In this document: positions 1 through 5,504 of the stretch, in pieces
How positions within the stretch are numbered: position 1 is the stretch's first letter
Layout of the letters: each line of letters opens with the position of its first letter
From: an uncultured beta proteobacterium
Lineage (GTDB): Bacteria > Pseudomonadota > Gammaproteobacteria > Burkholderiales > Rhodocyclaceae
Direction of reading: 5' to 3'
NCBI GenBank assembly: GCA_903933395.1
Contig: CAIZKA010000262.1
Span: 1-6,765 of the forward strand
Length of the DNA: 6,765 bases
The notes under the pieces: model-generated
What the model saw: the letters and a program-made list of their open reading frames with translations, nothing else
What the model was told of the DNA's origin: nothing
The model's database searches: none
Position numbers and translations under genes: made by a program

Positions 1-1113
1 CTTCATCAGGTCGAAGCGGTACTGCAGCGCCTGGCTGCCCTTGGACTGCTCGGCGGTGATGATCTTGCCGCCGGTTCCCGCCGCCACCGCCTCGATGATC
101 TTCCAGTTGGCGTCGTTGGTTTCCTTGGTGCCGTAGAGGCCGGCATAGACGTTCCAGGCGCCGATGTTGTGATCCTTCTGGATCTTGCTCACGGCGGCAT
201 CGGGAATCGCGCCGGGACCGGTGTAGTAGTCGGCACGCTTGACCGGCGTGCAGGGCGCTTCCCACAGCGTATGCGCGATTACGACTGCATTGGGGATGAC
301 CATGGCGATACGCAGGGGACGCAGCGCATCGACGATCTTGGTGATGTCGGTTTCGTTGGGGTACTGGATGCAGAACGGACGGAAGTCGGGTGGAGCCGGC
401 ATCAGCCACATGCCCATCTTGGTCACGATGCCGTAGTTGGACTGGGTGAAGATGCCGTCGAGCGTGGGCCCGTAGCCCCACTTGAAGACCTGCCAGGTAT
501 TCGAGTTCGGCATCGAACCCATGCCGGTGCGCAGCACGTCGCCATTGGCGAGCACGACTTCCATGCCGCAGGAAAACAGGAAGTGCTCGCCGTAGGGCGT
601 GTAGCCGACGCCGCGATCGACCATGTTGCCCAGCGGGCCGGCAATCGCCGACGGCGCCGGACAGGAGAACCACAGCGGCAGCTTCTTTTCCTGCAGGTAG
701 TCGTAGAGCTGCTGATAGGTGACACCGGGTTCCACCAGCGCGGTGCACAGATCGGCATCGACCTCGATGATTTTGTTCATGCGCCGCAGATCCATGACGA
801 TCTGGCCGCGCTGCACCGGCGCCGCCGAGCCGTAGCCGATGTTCTTGCCGGTCGAGATCGGATAGACGGGAATCTTGTACTTGTTGAGTACCTTCAGTAC
901 GCCCTGGATCTGCTCGACGCTGGCGGGCGTGATGGCGGCCGAGGGCGCGTGCTGGTCATTGGGCACCGGCATCATGATCTTGTTGTAGGGCGCCAGGCGC
1001 ACTTCGTCGACAAGGACATTCTCGTCGCCCAGAATGACTTTCAGCTCCTTGATCGCCTTGTCGAATTCACCTGCCGCGATGCCCTTGGGCAAAGTCTTGC
1101 GCTTGGTACTCAT
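1..1113 (-). CDS. pchF: p-cresol methylhydroxylase, flavoprotein subunit (4-cresol dehydrogenase), 3' end cut by window
   Basis: Large subunit of a flavocytochrome that oxidises the benzylic carbon of para-alkylphenols (p-cresol to 4-hydroxybenzyl alcohol and on to the aldehyde), taking oxygen from water and passing electrons to the PchC heme. The 371 visible residues match the N-terminal two thirds of the VAO/PCMH FAD-oxidase family without obvious gaps: NIGYGSAAPVQRG (91-103), APSAIAGPLGN (153-163), DRGVGYTPYGEH (166-177), KWGYGPTLDG (211-220) and TLWEA (282-286). Against Pseudomonas PchF (numbering recalled), Tyr95, Asp167, Glu177 and Glu286 appear here as Y94, D166, E176 and E285. The covalent FAD tyrosine (Tyr384 there) would lie about 12 residues past the window edge, so it cannot be checked. 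The start is set by GGAGA 7 nt upstream of ATG, 39 nt after pchX. No signal peptide is visible, although the enzyme is periplasmic in pseudomonads. A related vanillyl-alcohol or eugenol oxidising enzyme is less likely because pchC sits upstream. Confidence 0.93.
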   Translation of the reverse strand, partial: MSTKRKTLPKGIAAGEFDKAIKELKVILGDENVLVDEVRLAPYNKIMMPVPNDQHAPSAAITPASVEQIQGVLKVLNKYKIPVYPISTGKNIGYGSAAPVQRGQIVMDLRRMNKIIEVDADLCTALVEPGVTYQQLYDYLQEKKLPLWFSCPAPSAIAGPLGNMVDRGVGYTPYGEHFLFSCGMEVVLANGDVLRTGMGSMPNSNTWQVFKWGYGPTLDGIFTQSNYGIVTKMGMWLMPAPPDFRPFCIQYPNETDITKIVDALRPLRIAMVIPNAVVIAHTLWEAPCTPVKRADYYTGPGAIPDAAVSKIQKDHNIGAWNVYAGLYGTKETNDANWKIIEAVAAGTGGKIITAEQSKGSQALQYRFDLMK

Positions 1114-1152
1114 TTTCTTGTCTCCGCGTAATGTAGGTTCTGGTCGGCCATA

Positions 1153-1758
1153 TCAGATAGCGATCAGGAAGGAAACCAGGCTCCCCGGGATGCCGTCTGC
1201 CGCCACGGCCGCTTCCACGCTTGCCACCCGCGCGCCGCGGCTCGCTGCCGGCCCCGGTCCGGTTAGCGTTCCGGCATAGAGACGGCCAATCCGCTCGGCA
1301 TGGTCGGAATGCGAATCCGACCAGACAATGTTCCCTTCCAGACCAGCCGAGGTGCAGCAGTGACGCACTTCCTGCCCGGCGAAGCGATGATGGGTATTGA
1401 TCACGCAAGCCGCACCGCGCGCTGCCGCGAGCTCCTGAAAGATCAGTGCGGCCGCATCGTCCATGACACCGATCACGCGCTTGCCGGGGACCCGGTCGAG
1501 CAATGCGATGACGTGCGAATACCCGGTCAATTCACTTGCCGTGGCCTCGGCATGTACGTGTTCGATACCCGCGGTGGCAAACACCTGTCTCAGGCGGGCG
1601 ACGAGTTCGACCGCATAAGGCAGACCGCTTTGGCCGACAATCATCACCGGCTGTGCCGCGCCGGGGGTGAAGAGTCCGTTCGCCGCCTGCGCTGCCAAAG
1701 GGCTGAAGCCGAGGGCGCCGCTGGCCAGCAGCGACTTGATGAAGTTGCGCCTGTCCAT
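1153..1758 (-). CDS. pchX: Tat-exported protein of unknown function between pchC and pchF (PchX position)
   Basis: A 201-aa protein whose family I do not recognise by sequence. The symbol rests on position: characterised Pseudomonas clusters run pchA-pchC-pchX-pchF with an unassigned pchX in this slot. The N-terminus is a clear twin-arginine signal: DRRNFIKSLL (2-11), a hydrophobic stretch, then AAQA (22-25) as a likely cleavage site. The mature part begins with a strand-like PVMIVGQSG (37-45) and alternates predicted strands and helices, so an alpha/beta fold is plausible. It has a cluster of possible metal ligands: C118, H123-H124, H133-C134-C135, H150 and H153. The C-terminus is hydrophobic (SLVSFLIAI). 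The start lies 7 nt after the pchC stop with only a weak Shine-Dalgarno, suggesting translational coupling to pchC. Twin-arginine export implies that this protein, or a folded partner, crosses the membrane already folded. A role in PchF export or cofactor assembly is inference. Confidence 0.8.
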   Translation of the reverse strand: MDRRNFIKSLLASGALGFSPLAAQAANGLFTPGAAQPVMIVGQSGLPYAVELVARLRQVFATAGIEHVHAEATASELTGYSHVIALLDRVPGKRVIGVMDDAAALIFQELAAARGAACVINTHHRFAGQEVRHCCTSAGLEGNIVWSDSHSDHAERIGRLYAGTLTGPGPAASRGARVASVEAAVAADGIPGSLVSFLIAI

Positions 1759-1765
1759 GGCGGGC

Positions 1766-2077
1766 CTACTTTTTGAGGCTAGAGGTGCTGGTGCTGACGA
1801 GTTTCACCACCCCTGCCAGAGCCGCATCGTTGATCTCGGACTCGCGGAAGGCTGGCATGGCGCGATTGCCATTGCGCACGATGGCCTGGATGTACTCCGG
1901 CATGAGATTTCGTCCGGTGATCACCGGTCCAACATTTGCCTCGTGGCAGTAGCCACACACCTTGCTGTAGATTTCCTGGCTGTCCTGCCACTTGCCGGTG
2001 CTGTCGGCGCTGGCGTGGCCGGCGACGACAAGTGCCGGAACGACAGCCAGCATGCGAATAAGGTATTGGCACTTCAT
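1766..2077 (-). CDS. pchC: p-cresol methylhydroxylase, cytochrome c subunit
   Basis: Small periplasmic c-type cytochrome that binds PchF, takes electrons from its FAD and hands them to the respiratory chain. The 103-aa precursor has a Sec-type signal peptide ending HASA (21-24). The mature part holds the heme motif CGYCH (41-45) and RNGNRAMPAF (68-77), in which M74 is the likely sixth heme ligand. The motifs VCGYCHEANVGP and IVRNGNRAMPAF closely resemble Pseudomonas PchC, which from memory reads VCGHCH and IVRNGFRAMPAF. The loop after the heme motif looks about two residues shorter here. I chose the ATG at 2077 because an AGGGGA ribosome site lies 6-7 nt upstream and the signal peptide then starts properly; an in-frame ATG nine codons earlier lies upstream of that ribosome site. 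It is the first gene after the sigma-54 promoter and heads pchC-pchX-pchF. In pseudomonads, cytochrome binding is needed for covalent attachment of FAD to PchF. Confidence 0.93.
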   Translation of the reverse strand: MKCQYLIRMLAVVPALVVAGHASADSTGKWQDSQEIYSKVCGYCHEANVGPVITGRNLMPEYIQAIVRNGNRAMPAFRESEINDAALAGVVKLVSTSTSSLKK

Positions 2078-2100
2078 TGGCGTCCCCTCTAGTTTTAAGT

Positions 2101-2115
2101 CCACATCGCGTGTGG
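2101..2115 (-). promoter_or_regulatory. small hairpin in the pchC 5' leader
   Basis: CCACA and TGTGG form a perfect 5-bp stem around a 5-nt loop. It would lie just after the predicted transcription start (about 2120) and about 11 nt upstream of the pchC ribosome site, so it could protect the 5' end of the mRNA. It is short and may be chance. Confidence 0.35.
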
Positions 2116-2130
2116 ATTGACAAACACTGT

Positions 2131-2146
2131 AGCAGGGGTCGTGCCA
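2131..2146 (-). promoter_or_regulatory. sigma-54 (RpoN) -24/-12 promoter for pchC-pchX-pchF
   Basis: The minus strand reads TGGCACGACCCCTGCT against the consensus TGGCACGNNNNTTGCW. The invariant GG and GC are present with exactly ten bases between them, and only one consensus position differs. The predicted start is near 2120, giving a leader of about 43 nt before the pchC ATG. It lies downstream of a gene for a sigma-54 activator and points at the genes such an activator would control. I see no competing sigma-70 promoter of similar quality in this gap. Confidence 0.9.
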
Positions 2147-2190
2147 GAGACTATCTAGCTGTTATCACTACGGCTTTTCTTTGTGCTATG

Positions 2191-2203
2191 CAACATATTG
2201 ATT
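2191..2203 (-). promoter_or_regulatory. IHF binding site
   Basis: The minus strand reads AATCAATATGTTG, a perfect fit to the IHF consensus WATCAANNNNTTR. It is centred about 77 bp upstream of the predicted start, between the sigma-54 promoter and the activator sites. That is the usual place for IHF to bend DNA so that an enhancer-bound activator touches the polymerase, as at the XylR-driven Pu promoter. Confidence 0.7.
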
Positions 2204-2210
2204 TTATTGG

Positions 2211-2226
2211 CTTATCAAATGGTCAG
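2211..2226 (-). promoter_or_regulatory. proximal activator site (XylR/DmpR-like UAS)
   Basis: The minus strand reads CTGACCATTTGATAAG, matching the XylR-type palindrome TTGATCAATTGATCAA (recalled) at 11 of 16 positions. Its centre is about 98 bp upstream of the predicted start. It shares the core ACCAwwTGATmA with the distal site. It is likely bound by the activator encoded immediately upstream. Confidence 0.6.
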
Positions 2227-2239
2227 GATTTTTTGCGAT

Positions 2240-2255
2240 TTGATCATTTGGTAAC
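2240..2255 (-). promoter_or_regulatory. distal activator site (XylR/DmpR-like UAS)
   Basis: The minus strand reads GTTACCAAATGATCAA, matching TTGATCAATTGATCAA at 12 of 16 positions. It lies about 127 bp upstream of the predicted start and 29 bp centre-to-centre from the proximal site, close to three helical turns, so both sites would face the same side of the DNA. A run of six T (2229-2234) lies between the two sites and may add curvature. Confidence 0.65.
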
Positions 2256-2263
2256 ATGATGAA

Positions 2264-2292
2264 GCCTGAAGCCGGCTTGGCCGATCTCAGGC
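2264..2292 (-). terminator. hairpin overlapping the stop codon of the activator gene
   Basis: The minus strand folds as GCCTGA, a 3-nt bulge, CGGC, loop CAA, GCCG, a 3-nt bulge, TCAGGC. That is a 6-bp outer stem and a 4-bp inner stem with a symmetrical internal loop. The TGA stop of the activator forms part of the outer stem. No T-run follows, so it is a weak candidate for an intrinsic terminator. It may instead be an mRNA 3' end stabiliser. Confidence 0.45.
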
Positions 2293-4017
2293 GATGTTGA
2301 GATTGTGCTTCTTCATGCGATAAGCAAACTGCGGGCGGGTCATGCCCAGCATGCGCGCCGCGGAACTGTAGTTTCCCTTGCTGCGCTCGACGGCAGCCTT
2401 GAGCAGGACACTCTCGACATTCTCCAGGCTGACCTGATTCTTCAGCACGTAGTCGAGGAAATCTCCCACGGTGCTTGCGTCCCGATTGAGCACGCTACCG
2501 TCCTTGGCGAGGGCAGCCAGGTGCTGCTTCTTGACCTCGGATGTTACCGAGGGAAACAGGTCCGACAAGTCGATGCGGCCGCCGGCGGGCGCCAGGATGA
2601 CACCGCGTTCGATGACATTCTCCAGTTCGCGCACATTGCCCGGCCAGCTGTATTGCTTGAGCGCATGCATGGCCTGGTCGGTAATGCCCTGTACCTTCTT
2701 GCTGTGGCGCACCAGATATTTCTCGAGGAAGCGCTGGGCCAGCAGGGCGATATCCTCCCTGCGCTCGCGCAAGGGGGGAATGGTCACCGGATAGACATTC
2801 AGGCGATAGTAGAGATCCCGGCGGAAACGGCCTTCCGCCACGGCCTGCCCGAGGTCGACATTGGTCGCGGCGACGACGCGGACATCCACTTTGCGCGTGC
2901 GCGTGTCGCCGATGCGTTCCAGTTCGCCTTCCTGCAGCACGCGCAGGAGCTTGGCTTGCGCCGAGGCGGACAGTTCGCCGACTTCATCGAGAAACAGGGT
3001 GCCGCCGTGCGCCCGCTCAAAACGACCCGGCCGCGATTGCTGGGCGCCGGTAAAGGCGCCCTTCTCGACCCCAAACAGTTCCGACTCGATCAACTGCTCC
3101 GGCAGGGCCGCGCAATTGACTGCGATGAGGGGGTGCTCGGCGCGATTGCCGACCTTGTGCAAGGCCCGTGCAAACATCTCCTTGCCGACGCCTGTTTCGC
3201 CCAGCAGCAGCACCGTCACCTGGCTTTGCGCTGCCCGTTTCAGCAGGCCGGTGGCCTCCTTGAAACCGGGCGAGACGCCCACCAGGTCGTCGGTATCTAG
3301 ATCGTTGTCTATCGAATAACGCAGCGACTGCACCTGGTCCTGCAGCGCCAGGATGTGATCGGCTACCGAATCGGGTTCGAAATATTTCAGCTCGTCTTCG
3401 ACTCCGGTCCACTCATCCGCCGGGCGACCGGTGATCTTGCAGCAGGGCGCCCCGGCGGCGGCGCATTGAGTTTCCCGGTACAGAATGAACTTGCCCATCA
3501 GAGTGCTCGAATAGCCGCAGGCATAGCCCACAGCCATCCAGCAGCAGGGATCGGGCGAAAGGCCGAAAAGCTGGATGTGGGCATCCGCCTCGAACGAGGC
3601 CGTCCAGGTGAATTCGCCCAAAAGCACGCCCTTGGCGATATCCATTTCCATATGATCGGTCGTGCCGCAAACCATGCCTTCCAGCATGTGCAGCGCCGGG
3701 CCGGTGGCAAGAAGCTCGGTGGGCGAAGCATCCGGAAAGAGTTTGCGCGCCCACTCGGCATCGCGCGCACCTGATGCGTAACCCATGCGCAGCAGCACGC
3801 CACGCGCGCGGTCGACGCCGAGCGAATCGATGAGTTCCTTGCGCAGCGCCGTCATGGCTGCGCCGTGGAGCAGAACCATGCGCGATTCGCCCAGCCAGAT
3901 GTGGCCGCTGTCGAAGGCGAAGCGCAGGCGCGCCGCAAGATCCCCCACCGCTATCGGTTGCTCAGCCACCGGGTGCGTTTTTCTGCCGCTCTCCACGCTG
4001 CCCCTCAATCCGAGCAT
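2287..4017 (-). CDS. phenol-responsive sigma-54 transcriptional activator (DmpR/MopR/XylR type)
   Basis: One-component enhancer-binding protein: an aromatic effector binds the N-terminal domain, relieves repression of the ATPase and lets it open sigma-54 promoters. The 576 residues from ATG hold an XylR_N sensor domain (about 25-125), a V4R zinc domain (about 140-200), a linker, an AAA+ domain with Walker A GETGVGKE (273-280), GAFTGA sigma-54 contact loop (320-325), Walker B TLFLDE (340-345) and R-finger region RRDLYYRLNV, then a Fis-type helix-turn-helix (about 549-570). H110 and W138 match the phenol-hydroxyl ligands H106 and W134 of MopR. C159, E182, C185 and C193 match its zinc ligands C155, E178, C181 and C189, all at offset +4. 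The effector is therefore probably a phenol. The start is uncertain: TTG at 4020 precedes ATG at 4017, and GGAGGA lies 14-17 nt upstream, farther than usual. The likely target is the sigma-54 promoter at 2131-2146. Confidence 0.93.
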   Translation of the reverse strand: MLGLRGSVESGRKTHPVAEQPIAVGDLAARLRFAFDSGHIWLGESRMVLLHGAAMTALRKELIDSLGVDRARGVLLRMGYASGARDAEWARKLFPDASPTELLATGPALHMLEGMVCGTTDHMEMDIAKGVLLGEFTWTASFEADAHIQLFGLSPDPCCWMAVGYACGYSSTLMGKFILYRETQCAAAGAPCCKITGRPADEWTGVEDELKYFEPDSVADHILALQDQVQSLRYSIDNDLDTDDLVGVSPGFKEATGLLKRAAQSQVTVLLLGETGVGKEMFARALHKVGNRAEHPLIAVNCAALPEQLIESELFGVEKGAFTGAQQSRPGRFERAHGGTLFLDEVGELSASAQAKLLRVLQEGELERIGDTRTRKVDVRVVAATNVDLGQAVAEGRFRRDLYYRLNVYPVTIPPLRERREDIALLAQRFLEKYLVRHSKKVQGITDQAMHALKQYSWPGNVRELENVIERGVILAPAGGRIDLSDLFPSVTSEVKKQHLAALAKDGSVLNRDASTVGDFLDYVLKNQVSLENVESVLLKAAVERSKGNYSSAARMLGMTRPQFAYRMKKHNLNIA

Positions 4018-4034
4018 CAACGGACGTTCGACTT

Positions 4035-4040
4035 TCCTCC
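4035..4040 (-). promoter_or_regulatory. distant ribosome binding site of the activator gene
   Basis: GGAGGA on the minus strand is a perfect Shine-Dalgarno core, but it sits 17 nt from the ATG at 4017 and 14 nt from the TTG at 4020. No start codon falls at the usual 5-10 nt. Either the TTG is used or translation is deliberately weak, as is common for regulators. Confidence 0.5.
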
Positions 4041-4058
4041 AGCCCTGGCCTGAGAGTA

Positions 4059-4082
4059 GGAAAGGGGCTCGCGCCCCTTTCC
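4059..4082 (-). terminator. GNRA-capped hairpin after the DUF1329 gene
   Basis: The minus strand forms a perfect 10-bp stem, GGAAAGGGGC with GCCCCTTTCC, closed by the GCGA tetraloop of the stable GNRA class. It begins 28 nt after the DUF1329 stop codon. The downstream side reads TACTCTC, with only scattered T, so termination may be partial. The activator ribosome site starts 18 nt further on, leaving little room for a separate promoter between them. Confidence 0.7.
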
Positions 4083-4110
4083 CTCCAACATCAGGACAGC
4101 CGGAACGATC

Positions 4111-5427
4111 CTAGTTGGCACCGCGCATGTTCTGCACCGTGAACAAGCTCGGCGGATTCTGCTCCTGGCTGACCATGCCACGGAACTGGCCGGTGGTGCA
4201 GTGCTTGGATTGCAGGTCGACCATGCTGAAGGCGTCGTCGATGGAAATGCCGGTGCCCTTGTTGATCGGCAGATGATGGTCCGGATGCGACTTGCCGATG
4301 ATGAAGTTCTTCCACAGTTCGCCCTTGCGGTCATAGATCAGCGTGCGGCTGAGCGTCGCCGCCTGCGTGTCCATGTACTGGATGCGCTTGCTGATCGGAT
4401 GGTTGGGGTCGGTCGGCACCGATTCGAGGATGTAAACCTTGCGCAACTGCCAGGTCACCAGCGGGTAACAGCCGCCCTTGCCGCCGAATTCGACGTACTG
4501 ATAACCGTCTTTTTCCTTGAATTCCGTCGACAGCTGTTTCTGGTCGTTGTGGTTGTAATACGCCATGAGGATGGTCGTGGTGCCCTTGTACGCCCAGTTC
4601 ATGTCGGTAACCCGACCGTTGTAGCCCTCGAAGTCCTCGATCATCAGGTCGCTACCGAGGAAGGAGTCGGTGATCTGACCGGTGGCGAGGCGACGCACGC
4701 GGCGCTGGAAGCCGAGGTAAAGGTTGGCGTCATCCTGCTTGAGGTCGTCGTCGTAACGCTGGATCAGGAGTTGCGTGTCCTTGATGTCGAGCGGCTCGAA
4801 GACCTTCATGTAGATGGCGCGGAACAGGTTCGACGGATTCGGCGTGATTTCCGGAACCGGCGGCAGCGCGACGCGGTGCTTGTAATTGAGGAAGTGGAAG
4901 CCGAACTTGTTGACCGTTTCGATCTTGCCGGTTTCGACCTTGCGGTATTTCCAGTAGAAGGGCTCGATCGACGCTGCATCGCCCCAGTTGATGCCGTACT
5001 TGTAGTTCCACGCCAGCTTCTCGCCGGCACGCGGATCCTTCAGGTCGGGATCTTCCGGAAAGGCGCGGCCGGCGTTATAACCGACGATCTGGCCGTTCTT
5101 TTCGCCGAGCTTGACCTTGCCGATGCCGGCGCGCGTGGCATCGACATAGCTTTTGTGCAAATCGAAGGAGGTCGTCGCGCCGACGGTGATTTCATAGTCG
5201 CCGTTCTTGATGACCTGGTACATCGCCGGATCGAGCACGTCCTTGGCGGAGTCGACGTTGCTCTTGTTGATGACCGCGCCAGGCTTGACGAAGGCATGAG
5301 TGGGGAAACCCTTCTTGTAGGGATAGAAGGAGCTATCGATGATCTCGTCCGGTGTGGCGGCGGCGGCCAGCCCGGTGGAGAGCACGGCGGCGGCGAGAAC
5401 CGAGAGTTTGAAGACAGTTTTTTTCAT
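4111..5427 (-). CDS. DUF1329 family periplasmic protein
   Basis: A complete 438-aa exported protein of the DUF1329 family, whose fold is related to the LolA/LolB lipoprotein carriers; no reaction is established. The N-terminus MKKTVFKLSV plus an alanine-rich core ending near AAAAT (21-25) is a standard Sec signal peptide. There is no lipobox cysteine, so the mature protein is probably soluble in the periplasm. The body is rich in aromatic residues and short alternating strands, as expected for a half-barrel that holds hydrophobic ligands. I chose the ATG at 5427 because AAGGA sits about 9-10 nt upstream; an in-frame start seven codons earlier would spoil the signal peptide. The gene follows the DUF1302 gene by 77 nt, and the two families travel together in clusters for degrading steroids, terpenes and other hydrophobic compounds. 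A role in uptake or periplasmic transfer of the alkylphenol is inference. Confidence 0.85.
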   Translation of the reverse strand: MKKTVFKLSVLAAAVLSTGLAAAATPDEIIDSSFYPYKKGFPTHAFVKPGAVINKSNVDSAKDVLDPAMYQVIKNGDYEITVGATTSFDLHKSYVDATRAGIGKVKLGEKNGQIVGYNAGRAFPEDPDLKDPRAGEKLAWNYKYGINWGDAASIEPFYWKYRKVETGKIETVNKFGFHFLNYKHRVALPPVPEITPNPSNLFRAIYMKVFEPLDIKDTQLLIQRYDDDLKQDDANLYLGFQRRVRRLATGQITDSFLGSDLMIEDFEGYNGRVTDMNWAYKGTTTILMAYYNHNDQKQLSTEFKEKDGYQYVEFGGKGGCYPLVTWQLRKVYILESVPTDPNHPISKRIQYMDTQAATLSRTLIYDRKGELWKNFIIGKSHPDHHLPINKGTGISIDDAFSMVDLQSKHCTTGQFRGMVSQEQNPPSLFTVQNMRGAN

Positions 5428-5452
5428 GGTGGCAGATCCTTTGGTCAATCAA

Positions 5453-5481
5453 CGGGATGCGCATCCCGGCACGGAACCGGG
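5453..5481. repeat. palindrome and overlapping alternative stem between the DUF1302 and DUF1329 genes
   Basis: CGGGATGCGCATCCCG (5453-5468) is a perfect 16-bp palindrome. Its arm shares bases with a second possible stem, CCCGG (5465-5469) with CCGGG (5477-5481), so the two stems cannot form at once. In the mRNA they lie about 11 nt upstream of the DUF1329 ribosome site. The element may be a protein site, an mRNA processing stem or a weak attenuator. No T-run follows, so full termination is unlikely. Confidence 0.5.
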
Positions 5482-5504
5482 AAGCGAGTCTGTTTCTACT
5501 GGGT

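Noticed and set aside
169..1131. Long plus-strand open frame (320 codons) opposite pchF
   Set aside because: It is in exact codon register with pchF, so GC-rich codons of the real gene keep it open. The product is low-complexity (runs of R, H, D, G) with no family motifs, and pchF is recognised with certainty.
2198..2218. TTGAT-N11-ATCAA inverted repeat as the activator site
   Set aside because: It overlaps the perfect IHF consensus, and the flanking 16-bp sites at 2211-2226 and 2240-2255 fit the XylR-type operator better and repeat each other.
2077..2259. Possible 60-aa plus-strand gene across the regulatory gap
   Set aside because: It runs over the pchC start, the sigma-54 promoter, the IHF site and both activator sites, lacks a good ribosome site and has no recognisable product.
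2305..3300. Plus-strand open frame of 331 codons opposite the activator gene
   Set aside because: It overlaps the AAA+ domain, whose Walker, GAFTGA and R-finger motifs prove the minus-strand frame. The plus-strand product shows nothing recognisable.
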